This document shows positions 41,957 to 49,344 of a stretch of DNA of 64,000 bases, one piece after another. The stretch lies in the NCBI RefSeq assembly GCF_017833415.1, contig NZ_JAFICC010000012.1, positions 124,001 through 188,000 on the forward strand, given 5' to 3'. Below the pieces are notes generated by a model. It was not told the DNA's origin and ran no database searches. It saw only the letters and a program-made list of their open reading frames with translations. The DNA comes from Flavobacterium sp. 1355 (lineage in GTDB: Bacteria > Bacteroidota > Bacteroidia > Flavobacteriales > Flavobacteriaceae). The translations under genes and the position numbers were made by a program. The number at the start of each line of letters is the position of its first letter. Position 1 is the first letter of the stretch.

Positions 41957-43063
41957 ATGCTTACATTCATTTTTTACTTTTTTATTGCCATTGTTGTTAT
42001 ACAACTTTCTTATTATCTGGGTGTTTTCGGTAAATTTGCTTTTAGCAAACCTCAAGAGATCACTCCAAATAACATTCCGGTTTCTGTAATTGTTTGTGCA
42101 AAAAACGAAGAAGAAAATGTCAAAAAATACATTCCGCTATTAGCAGAACAAAATTACCCTGATTTTGAAATTGTTTTAATTGATGATGCATCAAGTGATG
42201 AAACTCTTGAAGTTTTTGAAGAGTTTGAAAAACAATATTCAAATATTCGCTTAGTAAAAGTAGAGAATAATGAAGCCTTTTGGGGCAATAAAAAATATGC
42301 TTTAACATTAGGAATTAAAGCTGCAAAAAAAGATTATCTTTTATTTACCGACGCAGATTGCTATCCGATATCAAAAGACTGGATTACAGCAATGACATCT
42401 CAGTTTACTCAGGAGAAAACTATTGTTTTGGGCTATGGAGGTTATGAAAAAACCGAGCGTTCTTTATTAAATAAAGTGATACGATTTGAAACGCTTTTAA
42501 CAGCTGTACAATATTTTTCATGGGCAAAAGCAGGGCTTCCATATATGGGTGTAGGGAGAAACTTAGCTTATAAAAAGGAGGAATTTTTTAATGTAAATGG
42601 TTTTATTGAGCATATTCAGGTTCGCTCCGGTGATGACGATTTGTTTGTAAATCAGGCGGCAAATAAAATCAATACTACTATTGCCTTTAATCCGGAAAGT
42701 TTCACGTATTCAAAACCTAAGAAGACATACAGAGAATGGTTTTCTCAAAAAAGAAGGCATGTTGCTACAGCAAATTATTATAAAGTTTTTGATAAAATTC
42801 AGTTAGGTTTATTTTATACCTCACAATTATTTTTCTTTTTATTAGTTATTCTTTTACTGGCATTACAGTTTCAATGGATCGCTGTATTGGCTTTAGTGGC
42901 GACACGCTACACAATTGCATGGATAGTTGTGGGCTTCTCGGCAGGAAAACTAAAAGAAAAAGACCTTAAAATATGGTTTCCTGTTGTAGAAATCATGCTT
43001 ATATTCACACAAATTAATATCTTTATAACTAATATCTTTTCAAAACCTGTACATTGGAAATAA
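41957..43063 (+). CDS. GT2-family membrane glycosyltransferase
   Basis: A 368-residue protein with an N-terminal membrane helix, a GT2 domain (SVIVCAKNEEENVKKYIPLLAEQ, IVLIDDASSDET, LFTDADC, and SGDDDLFVNQAA as the ED-like motif), a segment FSQKRRHVATANYYK that resembles the QxxRW region, and three further C-terminal helices. It probably makes or extends a surface glycan or glycolipid. Its stop lies within the sigma factor start (10-bp overlap), an odd pairing that suggests co-expression. Confidence 0.87.
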   Translation: MLTFIFYFFIAIVVIQLSYYLGVFGKFAFSKPQEITPNNIPVSVIVCAKNEEENVKKYIPLLAEQNYPDFEIVLIDDASSDETLEVFEEFEKQYSNIRLVKVENNEAFWGNKKYALTLGIKAAKKDYLLFTDADCYPISKDWITAMTSQFTQEKTIVLGYGGYEKTERSLLNKVIRFETLLTAVQYFSWAKAGLPYMGVGRNLAYKKEEFFNVNGFIEHIQVRSGDDDLFVNQAANKINTTIAFNPESFTYSKPKKTYREWFSQKRRHVATANYYKVFDKIQLGLFYTSQLFFFLLVILLLALQFQWIAVLALVATRYTIAWIVVGFSAGKLKEKDLKIWFPVVEIMLIFTQINIFITNIFSKPVHWK

Positions 43064-43605
43064 ATTCTAAAATAGAAAAAGCAAAAAAAGGCGATCAGAT
43101 CGCCTTTACTTTTTTGCTTGATTTTTATTGGAATGAAGTGTACAGTTTTATGCTTAAACGGACAGAAAACGAAACTACTGCCGAAGATATTACCATTGAA
43201 ACCTTCTCAAAAGCTTTTGACAAAATCGCTTCTTATAATGCTGAATTTCAATTTAACACGTGGCTTATTGCAATTGCAAAAAACGTTTATATTGATTTAT
43301 TACGTAAAAAGAAAACCAGTCTTTTTATAGAAATTACCGATGCCGAAGATCAGCAGGCATACAATATTGCTGACACAACCCCTTCTGCAGAAGATGCTCT
43401 TATTAAAGAGCAAAACCTTTCGCGTTTACTGCAATGCATCAAAGAATTAAAACCACATTATCAGGAAGTAATTCAGCTGCGATACTTCCAGGAAATGAGT
43501 TATCAGGAAATCGCAATTAAGATTGATGAGCCCCTGAGCAACGTAAAAGTAAAACTACTACGCGCTAAAAAATTATTAGCAGAAATCATCGAACGTAACA
43601 GATAA
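43054..43605 (+). CDS. ECF-type RNA polymerase sigma factor
   Basis: A 183-residue sigma-70 family member. Region 2: DYTW-like FYWNEVYSFMLKRTENETTAEDITIETFSKAFDKI with WLIAIAKNVYIDLLRKKK; region 4: IQLRYFQEMSYQEIAIKIDEPLSNVKVKLLRAKKLL. The start is TTG at 43054, inside the last codons of the glycosyltransferase gene, because no ATG exists near the region-2 boundary. No anti-sigma gene follows. The downstream tonB-like gene is 160 bp away. The regulon is unknown. Confidence 0.9.
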   Translation: MEINSKIEKAKKGDQIAFTFLLDFYWNEVYSFMLKRTENETTAEDITIETFSKAFDKIASYNAEFQFNTWLIAIAKNVYIDLLRKKKTSLFIEITDAEDQQAYNIADTTPSAEDALIKEQNLSRLLQCIKELKPHYQEVIQLRYFQEMSYQEIAIKIDEPLSNVKVKLLRAKKLLAEIIERNR

Positions 43606-43766
43606 TTTATTATCTTTAACTAAAGAATAAAATATCCATGTGTTTTTTCTTAAAAAACTAATTATTCCCTAACCCTTAAAATGTTCTTTTGTTTTTATTG
43701 TCTATCAAAATTAAAATTTTGTTGCTTATGATTTAATGTTTACTTAACCTTAAAATCCAATTAACT

Positions 43767-44594
43767 ATGTCTAAACTAAGCATCTATGAAACCAAGTGGA
43801 CCGATCTTGTTTTCGAAAACAAAAACAAAGAATATGGAGCGTATCAATTGCGCCAGGAAAATTCTAAAAATTCAATAACAGCATTATTTATGGGACTGTT
43901 ATTATTAACAGCCATAGGTACAATATCGGTGCTGATTAGCAAATTTAAAGTGGCTCCTCCAACTGCAGTTGTCGATCCTTTTGATCCGACTATTACAATT
44001 GTAGACATGGATCCTATTGTTAGACCTCCTGACGAACCTATTGCACCTCCTACTCAACAGCCAAGTGCAGCAACTCCTGTTACACAAGCAAAGCAATTAG
44101 TAGATCCGATAGTTTCGAGACCTGAAGACGCAGTAGAAAACATTGCATCCAACACAGACAATCATCCTGTAGTGGACAATGTAACTCCGGGGACAGGCAC
44201 GGTCATAAACGCTTTGCCAACAACTGGCGGCGGTGGCGGGGACGGAGCTGCAGTTGCACCAAAAACGAATGAGCCAGCACTGATTTCTGAATTAGATAAA
44301 ATGCCCGAATTTCCAGGAGGAATGAGTAAATTTTATACTTACGTAGGAAACAACTTTACAAGACCTGACTTGGATGCTGAAAGAACTTTAAGAGTTTATG
44401 TGTCTTTTGTTATTGAAAAAGATGGATCTATAACTGATATCATTGTAAAAAATGATCCTGGTTTCGGAATGGGTAAAGAAGCTGTTAGAGTTTTAAAATC
44501 ACTAAAAACAAAATGGTCTCCGGGAATTATTGACGGAAAACCAGTTAGAACCGCATATAATCTTCCGATTACAATAAAAACGGAAGCAGAATAA
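43767..44594 (+). CDS. Energy transducer TonB
   Basis: A 275-residue protein that couples the proton gradient to outer-membrane receptors. N-terminus is YETKWTDLVFENKNKEYGAYQLRQENS, a Bacteroidota TonB signature; a membrane helix lies at about 36-57; then a Pro-rich periplasmic spacer (63-100) and a Gly-rich stretch; the C-terminal TonB domain (about 195-272) includes FPGGMSKFYTYVGNNF and FVIEKDGSITDI. There is no ExbB/ExbD nearby. It follows an ECF sigma gene, a neighbour that could control its expression. Confidence 0.9.
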   Translation: MSKLSIYETKWTDLVFENKNKEYGAYQLRQENSKNSITALFMGLLLLTAIGTISVLISKFKVAPPTAVVDPFDPTITIVDMDPIVRPPDEPIAPPTQQPSAATPVTQAKQLVDPIVSRPEDAVENIASNTDNHPVVDNVTPGTGTVINALPTTGGGGGDGAAVAPKTNEPALISELDKMPEFPGGMSKFYTYVGNNFTRPDLDAERTLRVYVSFVIEKDGSITDIIVKNDPGFGMGKEAVRVLKSLKTKWSPGIIDGKPVRTAYNLPITIKTEAE

Positions 44595-44600
44595 AAAACA

Positions 44601-44629
44601 AAAAGCAGAATTTAGGTTCTGCTTTTTTT
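44601..44629 (+). terminator. tonB terminator
   Basis: AAAAGCAGAA (44601-44610) pairs with TTCTGCTTTT (44617-44626), 6-nt loop, followed by T residues. It ends the tonB gene 7 bp past the stop. Confidence 0.85.
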
Positions 44630-44722
44630 ATGAAATTAACATTAATTAAACTTTTGCTTACATCTGGAACTGTAAAATATTTTTACTTTTACAATAAACA
44701 GTTTAATTAAAATCAGAAACAA

Positions 44723-45103
44723 ATGGGAATATTTTCAGCAATGCTTGGTAACGCGGGATCCGTTAGTCAGGAAGATTTACTTAAAAAATACGGACAGCTT
44801 TTAATCGATAATGAAGAAATCGAAATGGGTTTTAAACTAATTCGGGATACATTTATCTTCACAAACAAAAGATTAATTTTAGTTGATGTACAAGGTCTTA
44901 CAGGAAGTAAAACCGAATACAAATCTATTGCCTACAAAAGCATCACAAGATTCAGTATTGAAACTGCCGGAACTTTTGACCTTGATGCCGAATTAAAAAT
45001 CTGGGTCTCGAGCGAATTACAGCCTAGTATTGTGAAACAATTTAACAAATCGGTAAACGTATACGATGTGCAAAAGGTACTGGCACATCACGTTTTAGGA
45101 TAA
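44723..45103 (+). CDS. PH-domain protein (bPH type)
   Basis: A 126-residue protein with a bacterial PH-like fold: LIRDTFIFTNKRLILVDVQGLTGSKTEYKSIAYKSITRFSIETAGTFDLDAELKIWV. This matches the small PH-domain family formerly called DUF1696. Members bind peptides or are of unknown function. It starts with ATG and has no signal peptide, so it is cytoplasmic. It ends just before a strong bidirectional hairpin. Confidence 0.85.
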   Translation: MGIFSAMLGNAGSVSQEDLLKKYGQLLIDNEEIEMGFKLIRDTFIFTNKRLILVDVQGLTGSKTEYKSIAYKSITRFSIETAGTFDLDAELKIWVSSELQPSIVKQFNKSVNVYDVQKVLAHHVLG

Positions 45104-45107
45104 TAAA

Positions 45108-45146
45108 AAACAAACCCGGCAAATATTAAACTTGCCGGGTTTGTTT
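45108..45146. terminator. Bidirectional terminator
   Basis: A 15-bp perfect stem (45108-45122 with 45132-45146) with a 9-nt AT-rich loop separates the PH-domain gene from the converging M48 peptidase. Both flanks have A/T runs, so it can act both ways. Confidence 0.88.
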
Positions 45147-45165
45147 TGTAAAAAGTCAGAAATTC

Positions 45166-46032
45166 TTATTTCTTTTTTGTTGTCTTTTTAGCTGTAGTTT
45201 TCTTCGCTTTAGTTTTAGCAGGTACTGTATTTACAATTTTTTGCTGCACATAAGCTTTGTATAAACCATCTGTTTCTGCTCTCTTCTTAGCATCATCAGC
45301 TCTTTTCTTTGAATCCGGGTGAGAACTCATCATTTGCTCTATAAAGGAAGCTTCAGCACCTTCACTCATTTTTGCCAAAATCCTAAATGCCGATTCTTCA
45401 GCATTAACATTGTATCCATTTTTTTTTAGAAAATCGTATGAAAATAAATCCGCTTCCGTTTCCTGTTTACGGCTATGTTTGCTATCAATCAAAGCGCTTC
45501 CGATTTTACCTAACTGACTATCTGTTACAGCACTAACTTTTACAGACTGTGAAGATACTCCATCTATCAACGCTTCTTTTTGATATGCCGCACGCATAGC
45601 ATCTCTTGAATCGTTATTGGCAACGTGGCCAATTTCATGCCCTATAACTGCAAGCAATTCATTATCGTCCATGATATCCATTAATCCAGAATATACGCGC
45701 ACGCTTCCGTCTGCGGTTGCAAACGCATTTACTTCTTTCACTTTATAAACTTTATAATTTAAAGTATATCCTTCGCCAGCAGTATGCTTTCCAAAAACCC
45801 TGTTTAATCTTAATGTATAGCCATCATTTGGTCCAGCCACCTGATTGGTTGAATCTAATTTTCGTACTGCTTCTTTTGATAATGCAGCAGCGTCAGCGTT
45901 ACTCAAGGTAAAACTTGCAACACCTTTCTGTACAGCTCCCAAAGCTTTTTCTCCAAAGTTTATTTGCGCATTCATTTTAGTAAAACCAAAAGCGGCAAAC
46001 AAAACTCCCAATACAATAAATTTCTTTTTCAT
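45166..46032 (-). CDS. M48-family zinc metalloprotease, copy A
   Basis: A 288-residue exported protein with a signal peptide ending KMNAQ (about residue 23). The zinc motif HEIGH is at His132-Glu133-His136, with the third ligand Glu in RKQETEADLFSYDF. The family of Oma1/BepA-like M48 proteases works in envelope protein quality control. The C-terminus is a striking Lys/Thr tail (KAKKTTAKKTTKKK), very basic. Start is the ATG at 46032 (MKKKFIVLG), not 46074. A closely similar copy lies next to it at 46230. Confidence 0.9.
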   Translation of the reverse strand: MKKKFIVLGVLFAAFGFTKMNAQINFGEKALGAVQKGVASFTLSNADAAALSKEAVRKLDSTNQVAGPNDGYTLRLNRVFGKHTAGEGYTLNYKVYKVKEVNAFATADGSVRVYSGLMDIMDDNELLAVIGHEIGHVANNDSRDAMRAAYQKEALIDGVSSQSVKVSAVTDSQLGKIGSALIDSKHSRKQETEADLFSYDFLKKNGYNVNAEESAFRILAKMSEGAEASFIEQMMSSHPDSKKRADDAKKRAETDGLYKAYVQQKIVNTVPAKTKAKKTTAKKTTKKK

Positions 46033-46057
46033 ATTTTTATTTATTACAATTTGACAA

Positions 46058-46065
46058 CAAATGTA
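46058..46065 (-). promoter_or_regulatory. Promoter of M48 copy A
   Basis: On the minus strand TACATTTG (46065 to 46058) matches TAnnTTTG and lies 25 bp upstream of the ATG at 46032. A good -33 element was not found. Confidence 0.5.
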
Positions 46066-46182
46066 GCATAACAAAGTGCTATTTCATTTCACACAAAGCT
46101 TGTTTTTTCAACAAATAAAGATATAAATTTAAGCGGGTTAAATTACAGCCATAGTTATTTATTCTGACAGCAATCAACAAAA

Positions 46183-46214
46183 AACCCGATAAACTCTGCG
46201 AAGTTTTTCGGGCT
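46183..46214 (-). terminator. Terminator of M48 copy B
   Basis: On the minus strand, AGCCCGAAAAACT and AGTTTATCGGGTT form a stem with one mismatch, followed by a T-rich run. The hairpin sits directly after the gene ending at 46230 and isolates copy A, which has its own promoter. Confidence 0.8.
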
Positions 46215-46229
46215 CTTATTATAAAAAGA

Positions 46230-47093
46230 TTACTTCTTTTTTGTTGTTTTCTTTTTGGCTGTTGTTTTAGCTTTTGCTTTTACAGGTGCGGTATTAACAA
46301 TTTTCCCCTGTACATAAGCCTTATACAAACCATCTTTTTCTGCTCTTTTTTTAGCATCATCAGCTCTTTTGCCAGAATCAGGGTGCGAACTTGCCATCTT
46401 AGTAAGAAAAGAAGCTTCTGCTCCTTCGCTTAAATTTTGCAGGATTCTAAATGCAGATTCTACCGCATTAACATCATAACCATTTTTTTTCATAAAATCA
46501 TATGAGAATGAATCTGCCTGAGATTCCTGTTTTCGACTGTGCTTGCTATCAATCATTGCACTTCCGATTACTCCTAATTGAGATTTTGTAAGAGTCTCAA
46601 TTTTCCCCGATTGAGATGATACCGCATCTAGCAAAGCTTCTTTTTTATAAGCAGCCTTAATCGCATCTCTTGTATCATGATTAACAACATGGCCTATTTC
46701 ATGCCCGATAACAGCAAGTAATTCATTATCATCCATAATATCCATTAAACCTGCAAATACACGCACACTACCATCTGCACAAGCAAAAGCATTTATATCT
46801 TTTACTAAGTAAACTTTATAATTTAAAGTAACTCCCTCACTAGAAATGTGTTTCCCAAATAAGCGATTTAATCGGATTGAATAACCATCTGCCGGCCCGG
46901 CAACAGGATTATTAGCATCCATTTCAGCAATTGATTCTTTAGCTAAGGCTGCTGCATCTACATCACTAAAAGTAAATCCTGCAATGCCTTTGCCCAAAGC
47001 TCCCATTGTTTTGTCTGAAAGTATTTGCGCATTCATTTTAGTTACACCAAAAGCGGCTAATAAAATCCCTAATACAATAAATCTCTTTTTCAT
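46230..47093 (-). CDS. M48-family zinc metalloprotease, copy B
   Basis: A 287-residue paralogue of the protein at 45166, with signal peptide MKKRFIVLGILLAAFGVTKMNAQ-like ends, HEIGH at His131-Glu132-His135 and the same Lys/Thr tail (KAKTTAKKKTTKKK). The two proteins are similar along their whole length, so a tandem duplication is clear. The ATG at 47093 is preferred over TTG at 47102. Its promoter TAATTTTG lies at 47116-47123. The substrate is unknown. Confidence 0.9.
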   Translation of the reverse strand: MKKRFIVLGILLAAFGVTKMNAQILSDKTMGALGKGIAGFTFSDVDAAALAKESIAEMDANNPVAGPADGYSIRLNRLFGKHISSEGVTLNYKVYLVKDINAFACADGSVRVFAGLMDIMDDNELLAVIGHEIGHVVNHDTRDAIKAAYKKEALLDAVSSQSGKIETLTKSQLGVIGSAMIDSKHSRKQESQADSFSYDFMKKNGYDVNAVESAFRILQNLSEGAEASFLTKMASSHPDSGKRADDAKKRAEKDGLYKAYVQGKIVNTAPVKAKAKTTAKKKTTKKK

Positions 47094-47115
47094 TTTTCTC
47101 AAATTAAATTAACAG

Positions 47116-47123
47116 CAAAATTA
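47116..47123 (-). promoter_or_regulatory. Promoter of M48 copy B
   Basis: On the minus strand TAATTTTG (47123 to 47116) matches TAnnTTTG, 22 bp before the ATG at 47093. No strong -33 element was seen. Confidence 0.45.
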
Positions 47124-47359
47124 CTACGGCATGAGTTTCATGTTGTCTTAATGAGTCAAATTTGTAATAGATTAGGGCAGAGTTCAAAATTTAAAAAAAG
47201 CAGGTTAAGTATCAAATTTTAAACAAAGAATGAAAAAGATCAGCTCAAAATATATTTAAAAATAAACTATTAACATTTGGAGTTAATAATCTTAAATAAG
47301 GCAAGACACTTAAAAATAAACGAAAAGGAAATTAACGTCTTCAAATAAACTACATTCCG

Positions 47360-47367
47360 TATCTTTG
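47360..47367 (+). promoter_or_regulatory. lipA promoter
   Basis: TATCTTTG matches TAnnTTTG, with the lipA ATG 18 bp downstream at 47386; the predicted leader is about 12 nt. It shows that M48B and lipA have separate divergent promoters. Confidence 0.55.
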
Positions 47368-47385
47368 TGCTTTGAATTCTGATAT

Positions 47386-48252
47386 ATGGAAACAGTCATT
47401 GAAAATATACCAACCGGAAAACCTAAATGGTTAAAAGTAAAACTTCCGATTGGACAAAAATATACTGAACTTCGTGGTTTAGTAGATAAATATAGTTTAA
47501 ATACCATTTGTACTTCTGGAAGCTGCCCAAATATGGGAGAATGCTGGGGAGAAGGAACAGCAACTTTTATGATTCTTGGAAATGTTTGTACCCGTTCTTG
47601 TGGATTTTGCGGTGTAAAAACCGGAAGACCGGAAACCGTTGACTGGGATGAACCTGAAAAAGTAGCCCGCTCTATAAAAATCATGAACATCAAACATGCT
47701 GTTATTACAAGTGTTGACAGAGATGATTTAAAAGACGGTGGTTCTATTATCTGGATTGAAACGGTAAAGGCCATCCGAAGAATGAATCCAAATACAACTC
47801 TTGAAACATTAATTCCGGATTTTCAGGGAATTGAAAGAAATCTGGACAGAATTGTTGAGGCAAACCCGGAAGTAGTTTCTCATAACATGGAAACAGTTCG
47901 CCGCTTAACACGTGAAGTACGTATTCAGGCAAAATATGACCGCAGTCTTGAGGTTTTGCGTTATTTAAAAGAAAAAGGAATCAACAGAACCAAATCGGGA
48001 ATCATGTTAGGCCTGGGAGAAACAGAAGAAGAAGTTTTTCAGACAATGACAGATTTGCGCAATGCAAATGTTGATGTGGTAACAATTGGTCAATACTTAC
48101 AGCCAAGTAAAAAGCATTTACCGGTAAAAGAATTTATAACTCCCGAACAATTTGCCAGATACGAGAAATTTGGTCTTGATCTTGGTTTCCGCCATGTAGA
48201 AAGCGGGCCACTGGTTCGTTCTTCATACAAAGCACAAAAACATATTCTATAA
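47386..48252 (+). CDS. lipA: Lipoyl synthase
   Basis: This radical SAM enzyme inserts two sulfurs into octanoyl groups on lipoyl domains. It has 288 residues. The auxiliary cluster cysteines are Cys42, Cys47 and Cys53 in ICTSGSCPNMGECW; the radical SAM CxxxCxxC is Cys68, Cys72, Cys75 in CTRSCGFC; and the C-terminal RSSYKA motif is present. Full length. It is followed by a 17-bp inverted repeat and then gapA. Confidence 0.95.
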   Translation: METVIENIPTGKPKWLKVKLPIGQKYTELRGLVDKYSLNTICTSGSCPNMGECWGEGTATFMILGNVCTRSCGFCGVKTGRPETVDWDEPEKVARSIKIMNIKHAVITSVDRDDLKDGGSIIWIETVKAIRRMNPNTTLETLIPDFQGIERNLDRIVEANPEVVSHNMETVRRLTREVRIQAKYDRSLEVLRYLKEKGINRTKSGIMLGLGETEEEVFQTMTDLRNANVDVVTIGQYLQPSKKHLPVKEFITPEQFARYEKFGLDLGFRHVESGPLVRSSYKAQKHIL

Positions 48253-48255
48253 AAA

Positions 48256-48294
48256 ATTTACTTGTTTAATTGTTAACCAATTAAACAAGTAAAT
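48256..48294. repeat. 17-bp perfect inverted repeat between lipA and gapA
   Basis: The arms 48256-48272 and 48278-48294 are exact reverse complements with a 5-nt loop (TTAAC). The stem is AT-rich, with no T-run after it, so it is an unusual terminator if it is one. It lies about 20 bp before the TTG start of gapA and could affect read-through or translation of that gene. Confidence 0.7.
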
Positions 48295-48316
48295 GGTCAA
48301 ATGAACTCATTACGAA

Positions 48317-49318
48317 TTGAAAAAAACAAGAATTGCCATTAATGGTTTTGGAAGAATTGGAAGAAATCTATTCCGCTTACTTTTAAACCATCCTGAAATT
48401 GAAGTCGTTGCAATAAACGATATTGCTGATAACAAAACAATGTCGCATTTAATAAAATACGATAGTATTCATGGTGTTTTACCTTTTAAAGTGGGCCACG
48501 ATGAAGAAAGTATTATTGTAGATGGAAAACACTATTTATTTTTCCATGAAAAAAGTATTTCAAATTTAGACTGGAAAAAACATGCTATTGATTTTGTAAT
48601 CGAATCAACAGGAAAATACAAAACACACGAAGAATTGAATGCCCATATTGAAGTAGGTGCAAAAAAGGTAATTCTTTCGGCTCCTTCTGAAGTTGACACT
48701 ATAAAAACGGTAGTTCTTGGAGTTAATGACACTATTTTGGACGGAACCGAAACGATAGTTTCGAATGCCAGCTGTACGACAAATAATGCAGCTCCAATGA
48801 TAAAAATTATCGATGAATTGTGTGGAATAGAACAAGCATACATTACTACAATACACTCTTACACAACTGACCAAAGTCTTCATGACCAGCCCCATAAGGA
48901 CTTACGCCGCGCGAGAGGTGCAAGTCAGTCAATTGTCCCGACAACTACAGGTGCAGCGAAGGCATTGACAAAAATTTTTCCTAAATTGCATGAAAAAATA
49001 GGAGGCTGTGGAATTCGTGTACCTGTTCCGGATGGCTCATTGACCGATATTACATTTAATGTAAAACGTGCTGTCACTATCGAAGAAATCAACTCTGCTT
49101 TTGAAAAAGCCTCAAATACAAGCTTAAAAGGAATATTAGATTACACAGAAGATCCAATCGTTTCGGTTGATATTATTGGCAATACACATTCGTGTCTGTT
49201 TGATGCACAACTTACCTCTGTAATTGACAAAATGGTAAAAGTGGTGGGTTGGTACGACAATGAAATTGGCTATTCTTCCCGATTAATCGATTTGATTTTA
49301 CTGATGAAAAAAACATAG
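48317..49318 (+). CDS. gapA: Glyceraldehyde-3-phosphate dehydrogenase
   Basis: A 333-residue NAD-linked glycolytic enzyme. The N-terminal NAD motif is INGFGRIGR; the active-site Cys153 lies in SNASCTTN, and the catalytic His in HSYTTDQSLHD. The C-terminal WYDNEIGYSSR is intact. It starts at TTG 48317, as no in-frame ATG lies between the upstream stop and the conserved N-terminus. It follows lipA with a hairpin between. Flavobacteria often have more than one GAPDH; which one this is cannot be told. Confidence 0.93.
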   Translation: MKKTRIAINGFGRIGRNLFRLLLNHPEIEVVAINDIADNKTMSHLIKYDSIHGVLPFKVGHDEESIIVDGKHYLFFHEKSISNLDWKKHAIDFVIESTGKYKTHEELNAHIEVGAKKVILSAPSEVDTIKTVVLGVNDTILDGTETIVSNASCTTNNAAPMIKIIDELCGIEQAYITTIHSYTTDQSLHDQPHKDLRRARGASQSIVPTTTGAAKALTKIFPKLHEKIGGCGIRVPVPDGSLTDITFNVKRAVTIEEINSAFEKASNTSLKGILDYTEDPIVSVDIIGNTHSCLFDAQLTSVIDKMVKVVGWYDNEIGYSSRLIDLILLMKKT

Positions 49319-49344
49319 ATTCATTGTAAGAAGCATTGCGATAC

